Source: an uncultured Bacillota bacterium
GTDB taxonomy: Bacteria > Bacillota_I > Bacilli_A > RF39 > UBA660
Assembly: GCA_900317975.1 (NCBI GenBank)
Contig: ONIZ01000003.1
Location: 1-64,000, forward strand
DNA: 64,000 bases
Direction of reading: 5' to 3'
Numbering within the stretch: the first letter of the stretch is position 1; every line of letters begins with the position of its first letter. The notes under the pieces were generated by a model. The model worked only from the letters and a program-made list of their open reading frames with translations, was not told the DNA's origin and did no database searches. The position numbers and the translations under genes are program-made. Below, in pieces: positions 50,431 to 58,805 of the stretch.

Positions 50431-50970
50431 CTATCTCCTAAATTTCAAAATATTACCTCTTGTATTAGTTCTTCTATTAAAATCATAGCAACCACGTTCC
50501 ACAAAATAATCAATCATTTCTTCACGCTTCTTAGAATCTTCAAAAATAACTCTTCTAGACCACATATCTCTCATACCTCTTCTATTCATAATACGAGTTC
50601 TATCCTTAAAATATCTACTTGAATAAATTATCATGTTTTCTATATCTTGAACAGGAATATTTTCCATTCTTTCTCTAGTTAAAATAAAGCAAGGTCCTTC
50701 CTTCATAGTTGTAGATTCTTGTATTAATTTACAACCAACTTGGTGTTCTTCACCATCAGCATCATAATAATATTGTCCATATTTATTAGACCTACTAAAA
50801 GCAGGATATTCTTCATTAGTAAATACATTTACAAATCTTGTATATGTAAGCCCATCTTCAAATCTCTCTTCCTGTTTTTGGACAACAACATAAGAAGGCA
50901 CTTCTCCCGTTTCAACCCTATTTCCATCTGTATATTTTAATTCAGCAACGTAACATTCATTATTACTCAT
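50431..50970 (-). CDS. Unknown protein inserted in suf operon
   Basis: 179 aa, not recognised. An N-terminal beta-rich half (CYVAELKYTDG, SYVVVQKQEE, FVNVFTNEEYPAF) and a basic Arg-rich C-terminal half (RTRIMNRRGMRDMWSRRVIF) with four Cys spread along the chain (C6, then around 80, 94 and 160). It shows neither the CxC of A-type carriers nor SufT motifs. It overlaps sufU by eight bases and ends three bases before sufB, so it is translated with the Suf machinery. Confidence 0.68.
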   Translation of the reverse strand: MSNNECYVAELKYTDGNRVETGEVPSYVVVQKQEERFEDGLTYTRFVNVFTNEEYPAFSRSNKYGQYYYDADGEEHQVGCKLIQESTTMKEGPCFILTRERMENIPVQDIENMIIYSSRYFKDRTRIMNRRGMRDMWSRRVIFEDSKKREEMIDYFVERGCYDFNRRTNTRGNILKFRR

Positions 50971-51391
50971 TCTCCAAACCTCCTAACATTTTATCTATAG
51001 CAGTCTCTGGCAACAATGCACATTTAATTCTATTAGGTTGCTTATTGATATTGTCATAAACATTTAATTCCCCTAATAATCCCTCATCATATTCTTTACC
51101 TTCAATCATATTTTTATAATTGATTAATATTTTTTTAGCTTCATCAACACTCTTGCCTATCAGTAATCTACTCATAATACTAGAAGCAGAAGTACTAATA
51201 GCACAAGCTTCTCCATCATAACGAATATCTACTATAGTATTATTCTCTATTTTCATCATAAAATCTAAATTATCGATACAACTCTCACTAGCTTGATTAA
51301 CTTTTAAATAACTATCATCATCAATTAATTCTTTATTTTCAGGATTTTGATAATTATCTAATATAATTTCTCTTTTTAAATTCTCATCCAT
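50963..51391 (-). CDS. sufU: Sulfur-relay zinc protein SufU
   Basis: A 142-aa IscU-like protein accepting persulfide from SufS in Gram-positives. Ligands Cys38, Asp40 (SCID), Cys63 (GEACAIS) and Cys124 (IKCALL) are all present. Overlaps sufS by one base (TAATG). Confidence 0.95.
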   Translation of the reverse strand: MDENLKREIILDNYQNPENKELIDDDSYLKVNQASESCIDNLDFMMKIENNTIVDIRYDGEACAISTSASSIMSRLLIGKSVDEAKKILINYKNMIEGKEYDEGLLGELNVYDNINKQPNRIKCALLPETAIDKMLGGLENE

Positions 51392-52584
51392 TAAATAACC
51401 TCTTTTAATATATCTTTATTACTTAGAGCCTCTACCAATCTATCTACATCTAAGAAATCATTATATAAATATATTGAAACTCTAACAGTATTATGTTCAC
51501 CTATTTCTTCATGAAGAAGTTTTGCACAATGATTACCTGCTCTTATAGCAATTTTATATTTATTTAAATAAATAGATATATCTTGAGCAAAAATACCATC
51601 TACATTAAATGAGATAATACCAGAAGCACTAATTGTATTATATAATCTAATATTTTTCATTTTCTCTAATTTAGAAACTAAATATTCTTTTAATTTCTTT
51701 TCATGTTCATGAATATTTTCCATACCTATTTTTTCTAAATATAAAATAGCACTTCTAAGACCAATTACTTCTCCAATAGGAGGAGTGCCAGCTTCAAACT
51801 TAGTTTCATCAGTATGTAATTCATATTTACCATCACTATAGAAATCTAAGTTCATTCCACCTCCTAAGAATAGAGGATCCATTTCATTAAATAACTCACC
51901 ACGTACAACTAAACATCCAATTCCAGTAGGTCCTAGCATCTTATGACCAGAAAAACTTAAGAAATCCATGTTTGATTTACTAAAATCAACAGGTAAGTGT
52001 GGAACACTTTGAGCTCCATCTACACAAAAATAAATATTATTTTCTCTACAAAACTCACCTATCTTTTCTACATCTCTAATATCACCAATTACATTAGTAA
52101 CATGAGCAATACTTACTACTTTAACTTTATTATTAACAACCTTCTTTAAATTATTAATTGTTAATTCATAATTCTTATTTAAAGGAATATATTGAATATC
52201 TATTCCAATTTCTTCTTTTAACTTAAACCAAGGAAGTATATTAGAAGCATGTTCACTCTTAGTTAATAAAACAACATCACCTTTTTTTAGATGACTTTTC
52301 ATAAAAGAAAATACAACCATATTAATACTCATAGTAGTACCAGAAGTATAAATACATTTATCTTCACTTCTAGCATTAACAAATTCTTTTACAGTATTTC
52401 TAGTTTCATCAAATAAAGTATTTGTCTCAATCGCAGCATCATAGTCCCCTCTATGAATATTGGAAGTAAACTCACTATAGTATTTATCCATATCTTCAAT
52501 CACTTGAGTAGGTTTTAAAGTAGTTGCTCCATTATCAAAGAATACTAAATCCCCTTCTAACATAGGAAAATCTTCTTTATTCAT
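51391..52584 (-). CDS. sufS: Cysteine desulfurase SufS
   Basis: A 397-aa PLP enzyme (class V aminotransferase fold) taking sulfur from cysteine. PLP Lys215 in FSGHKMLGP, catalytic Cys353 in RAGNHCAKLL (usually RAGHHCAQP). Slightly short (about 405 typical). Delivers sulfur to SufU encoded next. Confidence 0.96.
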   Translation of the reverse strand: MNKEDFPMLEGDLVFFDNGATTLKPTQVIEDMDKYYSEFTSNIHRGDYDAAIETNTLFDETRNTVKEFVNARSEDKCIYTSGTTMSINMVVFSFMKSHLKKGDVVLLTKSEHASNILPWFKLKEEIGIDIQYIPLNKNYELTINNLKKVVNNKVKVVSIAHVTNVIGDIRDVEKIGEFCRENNIYFCVDGAQSVPHLPVDFSKSNMDFLSFSGHKMLGPTGIGCLVVRGELFNEMDPLFLGGGMNLDFYSDGKYELHTDETKFEAGTPPIGEVIGLRSAILYLEKIGMENIHEHEKKLKEYLVSKLEKMKNIRLYNTISASGIISFNVDGIFAQDISIYLNKYKIAIRAGNHCAKLLHEEIGEHNTVRVSIYLYNDFLDVDRLVEALSNKDILKEVI

Positions 52585-52594
52585 AATACACCTC

Positions 52595-53164
52595 CTATAA
52601 TTTATTTATTTCATCTACAAATTCACTAATTTTTTCTTTATCAATACTATCAGTATTTAATAAAAATCCACTTAATAACAATTTATAAGCACTTTTTCTA
52701 CTAATCCCTCTACTCATAATATAAAATAAATCTTCTTCCTTAAATTTACCTATATAGGCAGCATGATTAGCATTAACATCAAAATTATCAATTAATAGAT
52801 TAGGCCAAATCTTACTATTACCATCACTAATATTAATAATTTGATTATCCTGATTACAATCACATCCATTACTATTCTTTGGAACATACCCATCAACCCA
52901 GTAATGTAATTTAGAATTATTAACATTTACTCCATGATTATATACAAAACTCTTAGTATTACTTTTATTATGATTAACTCTAATCTTATAATTATTATCA
53001 TTATAATTAATATTATTGTAATAATAATATAAGGTAATATCTTCTTTATTTAGATTAATAGTTATATCACTACTTTTATCTATAGAAAAATGATAAATAA
53101 TAGTATCTTCTTCTAAATTAAACTCTTTATGTTCTTCTCCATTTAAATAGATAACATTATTCAT
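52595..53164 (-). CDS. sufD: Shortened SufD-like protein
   Basis: 189 aa in the SufD position, against about 400-440 aa normally. The C-terminus has the SufB/SufD signature: NANHAAYIGKFKEEDLFYIM then SRGIS (His134 kept; the neighbouring Cys of E. coli SufD is not). The N-terminal 120 residues are a short, Asn/Tyr-rich beta region, so most of the beta-helix is missing. The frame is open and clean, which argues against decay. ATG 53164 follows GGAGAA; it overlaps sufC by eight bases. Confidence 0.85.
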   Translation of the reverse strand: MNNVIYLNGEEHKEFNLEEDTIIYHFSIDKSSDITINLNKEDITLYYYYNNINYNDNNYKIRVNHNKSNTKSFVYNHGVNVNNSKLHYWVDGYVPKNSNGCDCNQDNQIINISDGNSKIWPNLLIDNFDVNANHAAYIGKFKEEDLFYIMSRGISRKSAYKLLLSGFLLNTDSIDKEKISEFVDEINKL

Positions 53165-53906
53165 TTTCTTCTCCAATTATTTGATAACCATTTTTCTCTA
53201 TTTCTAAAGCTAACTTCATATCTCCAGTCTTCTTAATATTTCCATCTTTCAATATATGAACATAATCAGGCTTAATATATTCTAATATTCTAGGATAATG
53301 AGTAATAATTAAGATAGAACAATCTTTATTATCCTTTAAATATTTATTAATATTTTTACTAACAATTTTTAAACTATCAACATCTAATCCAGAATCCAAC
53401 TCATCCAAAATAATAAATTTAGGTTTCAATAGTTTCATTTGAAGAATCTCATTCTTCTTTTTTTCTCCTCCACTAAAATCCTTATTAATAGATCTATGAA
53501 TCATATTAGAATCTAATTTTAAGTCATCTAAAGATGATTCCATACTCTTAATAAATTCATATAGATTAGTTTTAGATCCATTTATTTCATTTTGAGCAGT
53601 TCTAATAAATTCACTATTACTAACTCCATCTATTACAGTAGGATCTTGCATAGAAAGAAAAATGCCCAATTTAGCTCTTTCATCAACAGAAAGTTTTGTA
53701 ATATCTTTACCATTAAATTTAATATTACCACCAGTAACTTCATATTGATAATGACCCATTATAATTTTTGCCAAAGTACTCTTTCCAGTACCATTAGGTC
53801 CCATAATAGCATGAACTTCTCCATTACCTATTTCTAAATTCAATTTATTTAATATGTTAATATCACTATCTATAACTTTTACAGATAAATTATTAATATT
53901 AAGCAT
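53157..53906 (-). CDS. sufC: Fe-S assembly ATPase SufC
   Basis: A 249-aa ABC-type ATPase energising SufB/SufD. Walker A GPNGTGKST (36-44), signature FSGGEKKKNEILQM, Walker B with LDELDSGLDVDSL and the switch His in THYPRIL. ATG 53906 follows AGGAGTGA. First gene of the operon; extended -10 TGATATTAT at 53930. Confidence 0.96.
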   Translation of the reverse strand: MLNINNLSVKVIDSDINILNKLNLEIGNGEVHAIMGPNGTGKSTLAKIIMGHYQYEVTGGNIKFNGKDITKLSVDERAKLGIFLSMQDPTVIDGVSNSEFIRTAQNEINGSKTNLYEFIKSMESSLDDLKLDSNMIHRSINKDFSGGEKKKNEILQMKLLKPKFIILDELDSGLDVDSLKIVSKNINKYLKDNKDCSILIITHYPRILEYIKPDYVHILKDGNIKKTGDMKLALEIEKNGYQIIGEENE

Positions 53907-53929
53907 AGCATCACTCCTAAAACACCAAT

Positions 53930-53938
53930 ATAATATCA
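53930..53938 (-). promoter_or_regulatory. Extended -10 for suf operon
   Basis: TGATATTAT on the minus strand (TATTAT 53930-53935). No clear -35; no IscR/SufR-type operator seen. Confidence 0.4.
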
Positions 53939-53980
53939 TAAAATAGTCAAAATAACTAGATAAACCTAATAATAGACATA

Positions 53981-54008
53981 AAAAAAGGATGTTTATAATA
54001 CATCCTTT
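53981..54008 (-). terminator. Terminator of the 1544-aa surface protein gene
   Basis: 9-bp stem AAAGGATGT/ACATCCTTT (53984-53992, 54000-54008) followed by T on the minus strand. Confidence 0.85.
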
Positions 54009-54015
54009 AAAAAAT

Positions 54016-57000
54016 TTACTTTCTAAATTTTCTTATAATTTTTTTATTACGTACAGATATTCCTAATATAACAATTGAAAGGAATGCAATAACTAGTAAT
54101 GTTGTAGCACCATGACCCGTTACAGGATTATTAAATGGTCTAATATAAGTATTTGTAACAACAACATCTATTGGAGAAAAATCTTCAATTAATCCACTCT
54201 TATTACTAATCTTAGTTTCATAACCTTCATTAGAATAATCTTCTTCTTCAATTGTATATTTCATACCCATAGGTAAATTATATAGATTTACAGTTTCTCC
54301 ATCACCTAGAGTAAATTCACCAACACCATCTACAAATTCAATATCACCATATTTAGTATTAAGTAAATCTAAATCCTCAATTTCATCAGCTAACCTATAA
54401 TGTTCCTTAGAAGTAGTAGGAGTATTTTCAAGACCATTGTTATCTTCAGTTGAGTTTACATTAGGAGTATCACTTTCAACAGTATTTTCATCCTCTATAG
54501 GAAGAGCTAAAGTAACTTTAAATTTAAATTTCTTATGTTTATCTATAGCGATTTTATCATATTTAGCATCAACTTTCTTAGTTATACTAATATTTCCAGC
54601 TGAACTTGAGTGATATGTTTTTGGTGACAATAGTTCATATTTAACTCCATTAAATCCTTCTAATCTAGCTTGATTAGTTATTAATTCTTTATTACTTGTT
54701 GTAACAGTTACAGGAATTAAGATATGTAACTCTTCTTCAGCCAATAATTGTTTAACATTAAAATTCATCTTTCTATTGTCATTGTCAAATTCAACATCAA
54801 TAGCACCATCTTCACTTAATAATCTATATTCATTTATACTTCCTTCACCAGCTTTATAATAAGCAAGATAATCAGGATGAACTAACACAGCTTCAGATAC
54901 CTCATCAGTAACTAAAACATCAGAATAAGATTCAAAAGTACTATCATTTTTAACGACAACATCATATATTATTTTTTCACCCTTTTGAACAATAGCAGGA
55001 TCTACTTCTGTTCCAGAAGACTTAAATGATTGTTTATCTAGAGAAATTGGAACATCATGTAATAAAACTTTTGTCGATTCGTATACAGAATAACTAAAGT
55101 GTGGAGCCTCATTTCCTTGTTGAGTTGTACCTTTCCACCAAGATGCATTCTTAGCAGTTGCTCCAGCTTCTTCTAACTCTTTAGCATTATCAACAGGAGC
55201 TTGCATTGTCATAGTAATTGTTAAACTCTCTTCAGATTCTAAAGTATAATCATTACCATTTCTATCTTTAGATAAATCTATCGCAATAGCAGTTACACTA
55301 GACATATCTTCAGGTGGTTCTGTAGACCAAATAGATGTATCAGTAATATCAGTTACACTAGGTGGATCTTGATCCGCAACAACTTTACCTTTCTCATAGA
55401 AATTCAAATCAGTCTTAGTTGTATAGTAAACTACAGGCTCTATTCCCTTAGATTTAGGTTGAATAAGATTAATATCAATAAGTTTACCTTTCCAACTAGG
55501 AGTTCCATCATCATAAGTTTCTAATTGATCATATATAACTAATCCAGTAGATTTCATATTCTTTTGAGATTGATAACGTAATTGATATGTATAATATCCT
55601 CCTGCATTTGCCACAACATCACCTTGATGTCCATCAACAAAATCAGTCATACCAGCCGTCTTAACTTCTTTTCTGAATGAAGCATCAGAAGCAGTATTAA
55701 ATGTAAATGACAAACCAGTTTGAGCATATACAGTATCTTTAATTGTTCCTTCTGGATTTCCATCTTCATCTAAATCAGACATATAATCTTTATCTGCAAT
55801 AGTAGAAGTAGAAATACTAGAACTATCATCCGGATAACCATTACTTAAATTTCCACTACCAGACTTATATGCAACAGTATTTACTAAATATGAACCATAA
55901 TCAGCAATACTATCCCAACTATAATATGCCTTAAATGTTAATTGCATACCACTATAAGTTTGACTAGAAGAACTATATCTATTGGTTTCATTTTCATCTA
56001 CTTTAGCTTTAACAATCAGCATATCTCTACCAGTACCCTTCCAGTTAGATTTGACTGAAGATGTAACCGGTATATTTTTACCATTTAAATATCCAGTAAC
56101 TTTAACTGTACTTAAGTCAGCACTTACACCTATAGGTAATAAATCATAGAAAGTTCCAACCTTTTGTTCATTAATGATTTTATAATCATAAATATCGTCC
56201 GCAGTTAATACTTCTGAATCAAAATTACGATATTCATAAGCATAAGCAGTATAATTCGCAACTACTCGTCTATTTAATACATCATTACTATAAGTAACAC
56301 TCTTAGATTGATAAGTAGTTCCACCACTAATTCTAGAATAATCCATATAATCATATTCATGTGCAACATCATCAAGACCATATCGTTCTTGATCTAAGTC
56401 ATGAATAATTTGACTAAAATTGCTTCTTAAACCATATCCATAGCTATCATCAGTATAAATATTTCCATCTTGTTCAGCATACATAGTATTAACATTATAT
56501 ATACGAAGAGTATCACTATCTTCGTAGATACTTTGAACTTTATCGCTATTTATTAATTTAGCTTTAAAATCCAAATATAAAGATGTCCTATAACGATTAG
56601 TATCATAAGAAGCTTTTATTCCTGTAGTTCCAGCAGGTAAATCAACCAAGTTTGATGAATTAATTGTCTTTTCATTACCATCATTATCTATAAATTTATA
56701 TGTATTATTAGCAGTTATCTTAATAATTCCTAATTTCTTCCAATCACCATTGGTTTTATAATATATATCTATTTCTGGATAACTACTATAATCATAATTT
56801 GACGCTTCTCTATATCCAGAATAATGAGTAGTAACTTTAGTACTTTCATTATAAGATGTCCAATTTTGATATGTATAATCATATTGATAAAAACTATCAA
56901 TATAAAAACTAGTTAATTCATAATCACCATAACCAAGTTTGACATAATCAGTATCAGCATTAGATGCAAGAAAGTCTTCATTAACTAAATTAACTTTATA

Positions 57001-58650
57001 TTTTTTTACACCATAATTATCTAAATCTGCAATACTTCCTGTTCCGCTATAAGTAAGATTATAACCCTGGAAAGATCCATAATTTGACCAGTTCCTATAG
57101 TTATAAGCATTCCCCCCCAATCTAACCTTATAATCACTGTCTGAATTAGACAAAGTATTTAAACCACCTCGCATAAGAGCATACGAATCATGATAATAAC
57201 ATGAAGAATAACTACATCTACCAGTCAATGAATTACTACTCCAATCATTAGCATAAGCCATATCATCATATAGCGTACCAGACCTAACAGGTACAACACC
57301 TGGATAATCAACCCAAACATCAGTTGGCTCAATATAAACATATTTATAATCAATTGAACTAGTTGCTTCCTTAACATCGGTTGCTCCATCAACACCAGTT
57401 AACTCAACTATTGCTTTATTCTTTAAAGTATGAGTCTCACCATCTTGTAAAACACTTTTAGGATATTTAACCATATAATAATAATAATAATATTGCTCGT
57501 AATCAGAAAAAGGTTCTTTAATACTAGCAGTCAATGGTTCAGCAATAGCTTTGTGAGAACTATTTCCTGAATACCAACCTCCATTATAACCATAACTATA
57601 AGTAGTAGAATTACCAGTACTAGTCTTTGAAAAGCAATTATTATCATAAGAATTAGTAGCTGAACTAGAAGTTCCATAATCTCTATATCTACAATAACCA
57701 ATTATTTCTCCACCCAAATCATCAATTACTTCACTTTTAAATTTTAACTCATATGGCTGAGTAGCATAACGGACTTCAGTACTTGAATACCATATAGCAT
57801 AAACATAATCAGACGCATTTTCAGGTTTAATTGAATCACTCCAATTATTATTCCAGTTTGAATATAAATTAACATAAGTAGCACTTTCTGGATCACGATG
57901 TTGACTAGTTCTTTCATAAAGGGAATATATTGAAGCATGCGAATGATTCTCAAAATTTAATTTATTAGAATTAGCTAAAATATCTATTAAACCATCTTGT
58001 TCAAAATCAATACTAACTTCACCTTGAATTTCTTTTGTATATCCATCTGCCAATTCTGAAGGAGTAATTAATATCCAAGTAATTGAACATTCAAACAAAT
58101 ATGATGCAGATATTTCTTGATTATTTTCTAAAACAATCCAATCAACTCCATCATCGTCTTTCTCATATCTCCAATTAAATCCAGTTCCACCTTCATTAGG
58201 ATATTCAACTAATGGAATATCAACAACTTGATTAGTCAAAGGTTTTCCATCTCTTCCATAATATAAATATCTAGGAATTTTAATTGTTATTGAACCTGCT
58301 GGTGCATTTTTAGAACCACCCATATTTAATACTAATTGATATGTAGCGTGTCCTCCACCACCTGTATTAGATGACGCATTATATACTTTATTTTGAACAG
58401 CGTCCATTATAAACCTTGATGAATCATTTTCATCAACATGACCAGCATTATTTATTGTACTATTAGTCCATGCTAATTGGAATTGTCCAATTTCATTTGA
58501 AGCAGTAGGACTTAATCTAACATTCTTATTAACCTTATGATAACTTTTGAATAATCCTATAGATATAACAAAAGTAATAATAACTAATCCAAATACTACA
58601 AGAAACAATTTTTTAGATAGTTTTAAACTTTTCCCTTTAAAATTTTTCAT
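54016..58650 (-). CDS. Giant cell-wall-anchored surface protein with NPVTG signal
   Basis: 1544 aa. N-terminal signal/anchor helix (about 13-33), then about 1100 residues of Tyr/Ser/Asn/Asp-rich beta sequence without a recognised family, an isopeptide-type domain (SLDKQSFKSSGTEVDPAIV, IIYDVVVKND) and a pilin-like FctA/DUF7601 domain (ITKKVDAKYDKI ... YNLPMGMKYTIEEEDY) near the end. The C-terminus is NPVTG (1508-1512), a hydrophobic helix and RNKKIIRKFRK: a complete sorting signal of a type used by class B-like sortases. Good promoter at 58704-58733. GGGGAG ribosome site. Confidence 0.88.
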   Translation of the reverse strand: MKNFKGKSLKLSKKLFLVVFGLVIITFVISIGLFKSYHKVNKNVRLSPTASNEIGQFQLAWTNSTINNAGHVDENDSSRFIMDAVQNKVYNASSNTGGGGHATYQLVLNMGGSKNAPAGSITIKIPRYLYYGRDGKPLTNQVVDIPLVEYPNEGGTGFNWRYEKDDDGVDWIVLENNQEISASYLFECSITWILITPSELADGYTKEIQGEVSIDFEQDGLIDILANSNKLNFENHSHASIYSLYERTSQHRDPESATYVNLYSNWNNNWSDSIKPENASDYVYAIWYSSTEVRYATQPYELKFKSEVIDDLGGEIIGYCRYRDYGTSSSATNSYDNNCFSKTSTGNSTTYSYGYNGGWYSGNSSHKAIAEPLTASIKEPFSDYEQYYYYYYMVKYPKSVLQDGETHTLKNKAIVELTGVDGATDVKEATSSIDYKYVYIEPTDVWVDYPGVVPVRSGTLYDDMAYANDWSSNSLTGRCSYSSCYYHDSYALMRGGLNTLSNSDSDYKVRLGGNAYNYRNWSNYGSFQGYNLTYSGTGSIADLDNYGVKKYKVNLVNEDFLASNADTDYVKLGYGDYELTSFYIDSFYQYDYTYQNWTSYNESTKVTTHYSGYREASNYDYSSYPEIDIYYKTNGDWKKLGIIKITANNTYKFIDNDGNEKTINSSNLVDLPAGTTGIKASYDTNRYRTSLYLDFKAKLINSDKVQSIYEDSDTLRIYNVNTMYAEQDGNIYTDDSYGYGLRSNFSQIIHDLDQERYGLDDVAHEYDYMDYSRISGGTTYQSKSVTYSNDVLNRRVVANYTAYAYEYRNFDSEVLTADDIYDYKIINEQKVGTFYDLLPIGVSADLSTVKVTGYLNGKNIPVTSSVKSNWKGTGRDMLIVKAKVDENETNRYSSSSQTYSGMQLTFKAYYSWDSIADYGSYLVNTVAYKSGSGNLSNGYPDDSSSISTSTIADKDYMSDLDEDGNPEGTIKDTVYAQTGLSFTFNTASDASFRKEVKTAGMTDFVDGHQGDVVANAGGYYTYQLRYQSQKNMKSTGLVIYDQLETYDDGTPSWKGKLIDINLIQPKSKGIEPVVYYTTKTDLNFYEKGKVVADQDPPSVTDITDTSIWSTEPPEDMSSVTAIAIDLSKDRNGNDYTLESEESLTITMTMQAPVDNAKELEEAGATAKNASWWKGTTQQGNEAPHFSYSVYESTKVLLHDVPISLDKQSFKSSGTEVDPAIVQKGEKIIYDVVVKNDSTFESYSDVLVTDEVSEAVLVHPDYLAYYKAGEGSINEYRLLSEDGAIDVEFDNDNRKMNFNVKQLLAEEELHILIPVTVTTSNKELITNQARLEGFNGVKYELLSPKTYHSSSAGNISITKKVDAKYDKIAIDKHKKFKFKVTLALPIEDENTVESDTPNVNSTEDNNGLENTPTTSKEHYRLADEIEDLDLLNTKYGDIEFVDGVGEFTLGDGETVNLYNLPMGMKYTIEEEDYSNEGYETKISNKSGLIEDFSPIDVVVTNTYIRPFNNPVTGHGATTLLVIAFLSIVILGISVRNKKIIRKFRK

Positions 58651-58703
58651 TTTTCTACAGCTCCCCTTTAATATGCATTTACACCAAGTCTACCATTAAC
58701 ATA

Positions 58704-58733
58704 AGTATAACATTTTTTAAGCATTCTAGGCAA
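58704..58733 (-). promoter_or_regulatory. Promoter of the giant surface protein
   Basis: TTGCCT (58728-58733), 18-base spacer, TGTTATACT with TATACT at 58704-58709 on the minus strand. Leader of about 45 bases. Confidence 0.6.
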
Positions 58734-58737
58734 TCTT

Positions 58738-58776
58738 AAGAAAAGTAGACGCGCACTTTACAGCCTGTCTACTTTT
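58738..58776 (-). terminator. Terminator of acidic coiled-coil protein gene
   Basis: 10-bp stem AAAAGTAGAC/GTCTACTTTT (58741-58750, 58767-58776) around an unusually GC-rich 16-base loop (GCGC inside). T-rich on both sides. Confidence 0.65.
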
Positions 58777-58805
58777 TATAGTTTTATTTCTTAATTATAT
58801 AAAAA

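Noticed and set aside
50431-50970. Unknown suf gene as SufT or an A-type carrier
   Set aside because: Neither the DUF59 pattern nor a CxC C-terminus is present.
57744-57953. 69-aa minus-strand frame within the giant surface protein
   Set aside because: Out-of-frame reading of a gene with strong coding evidence; no ribosome site.
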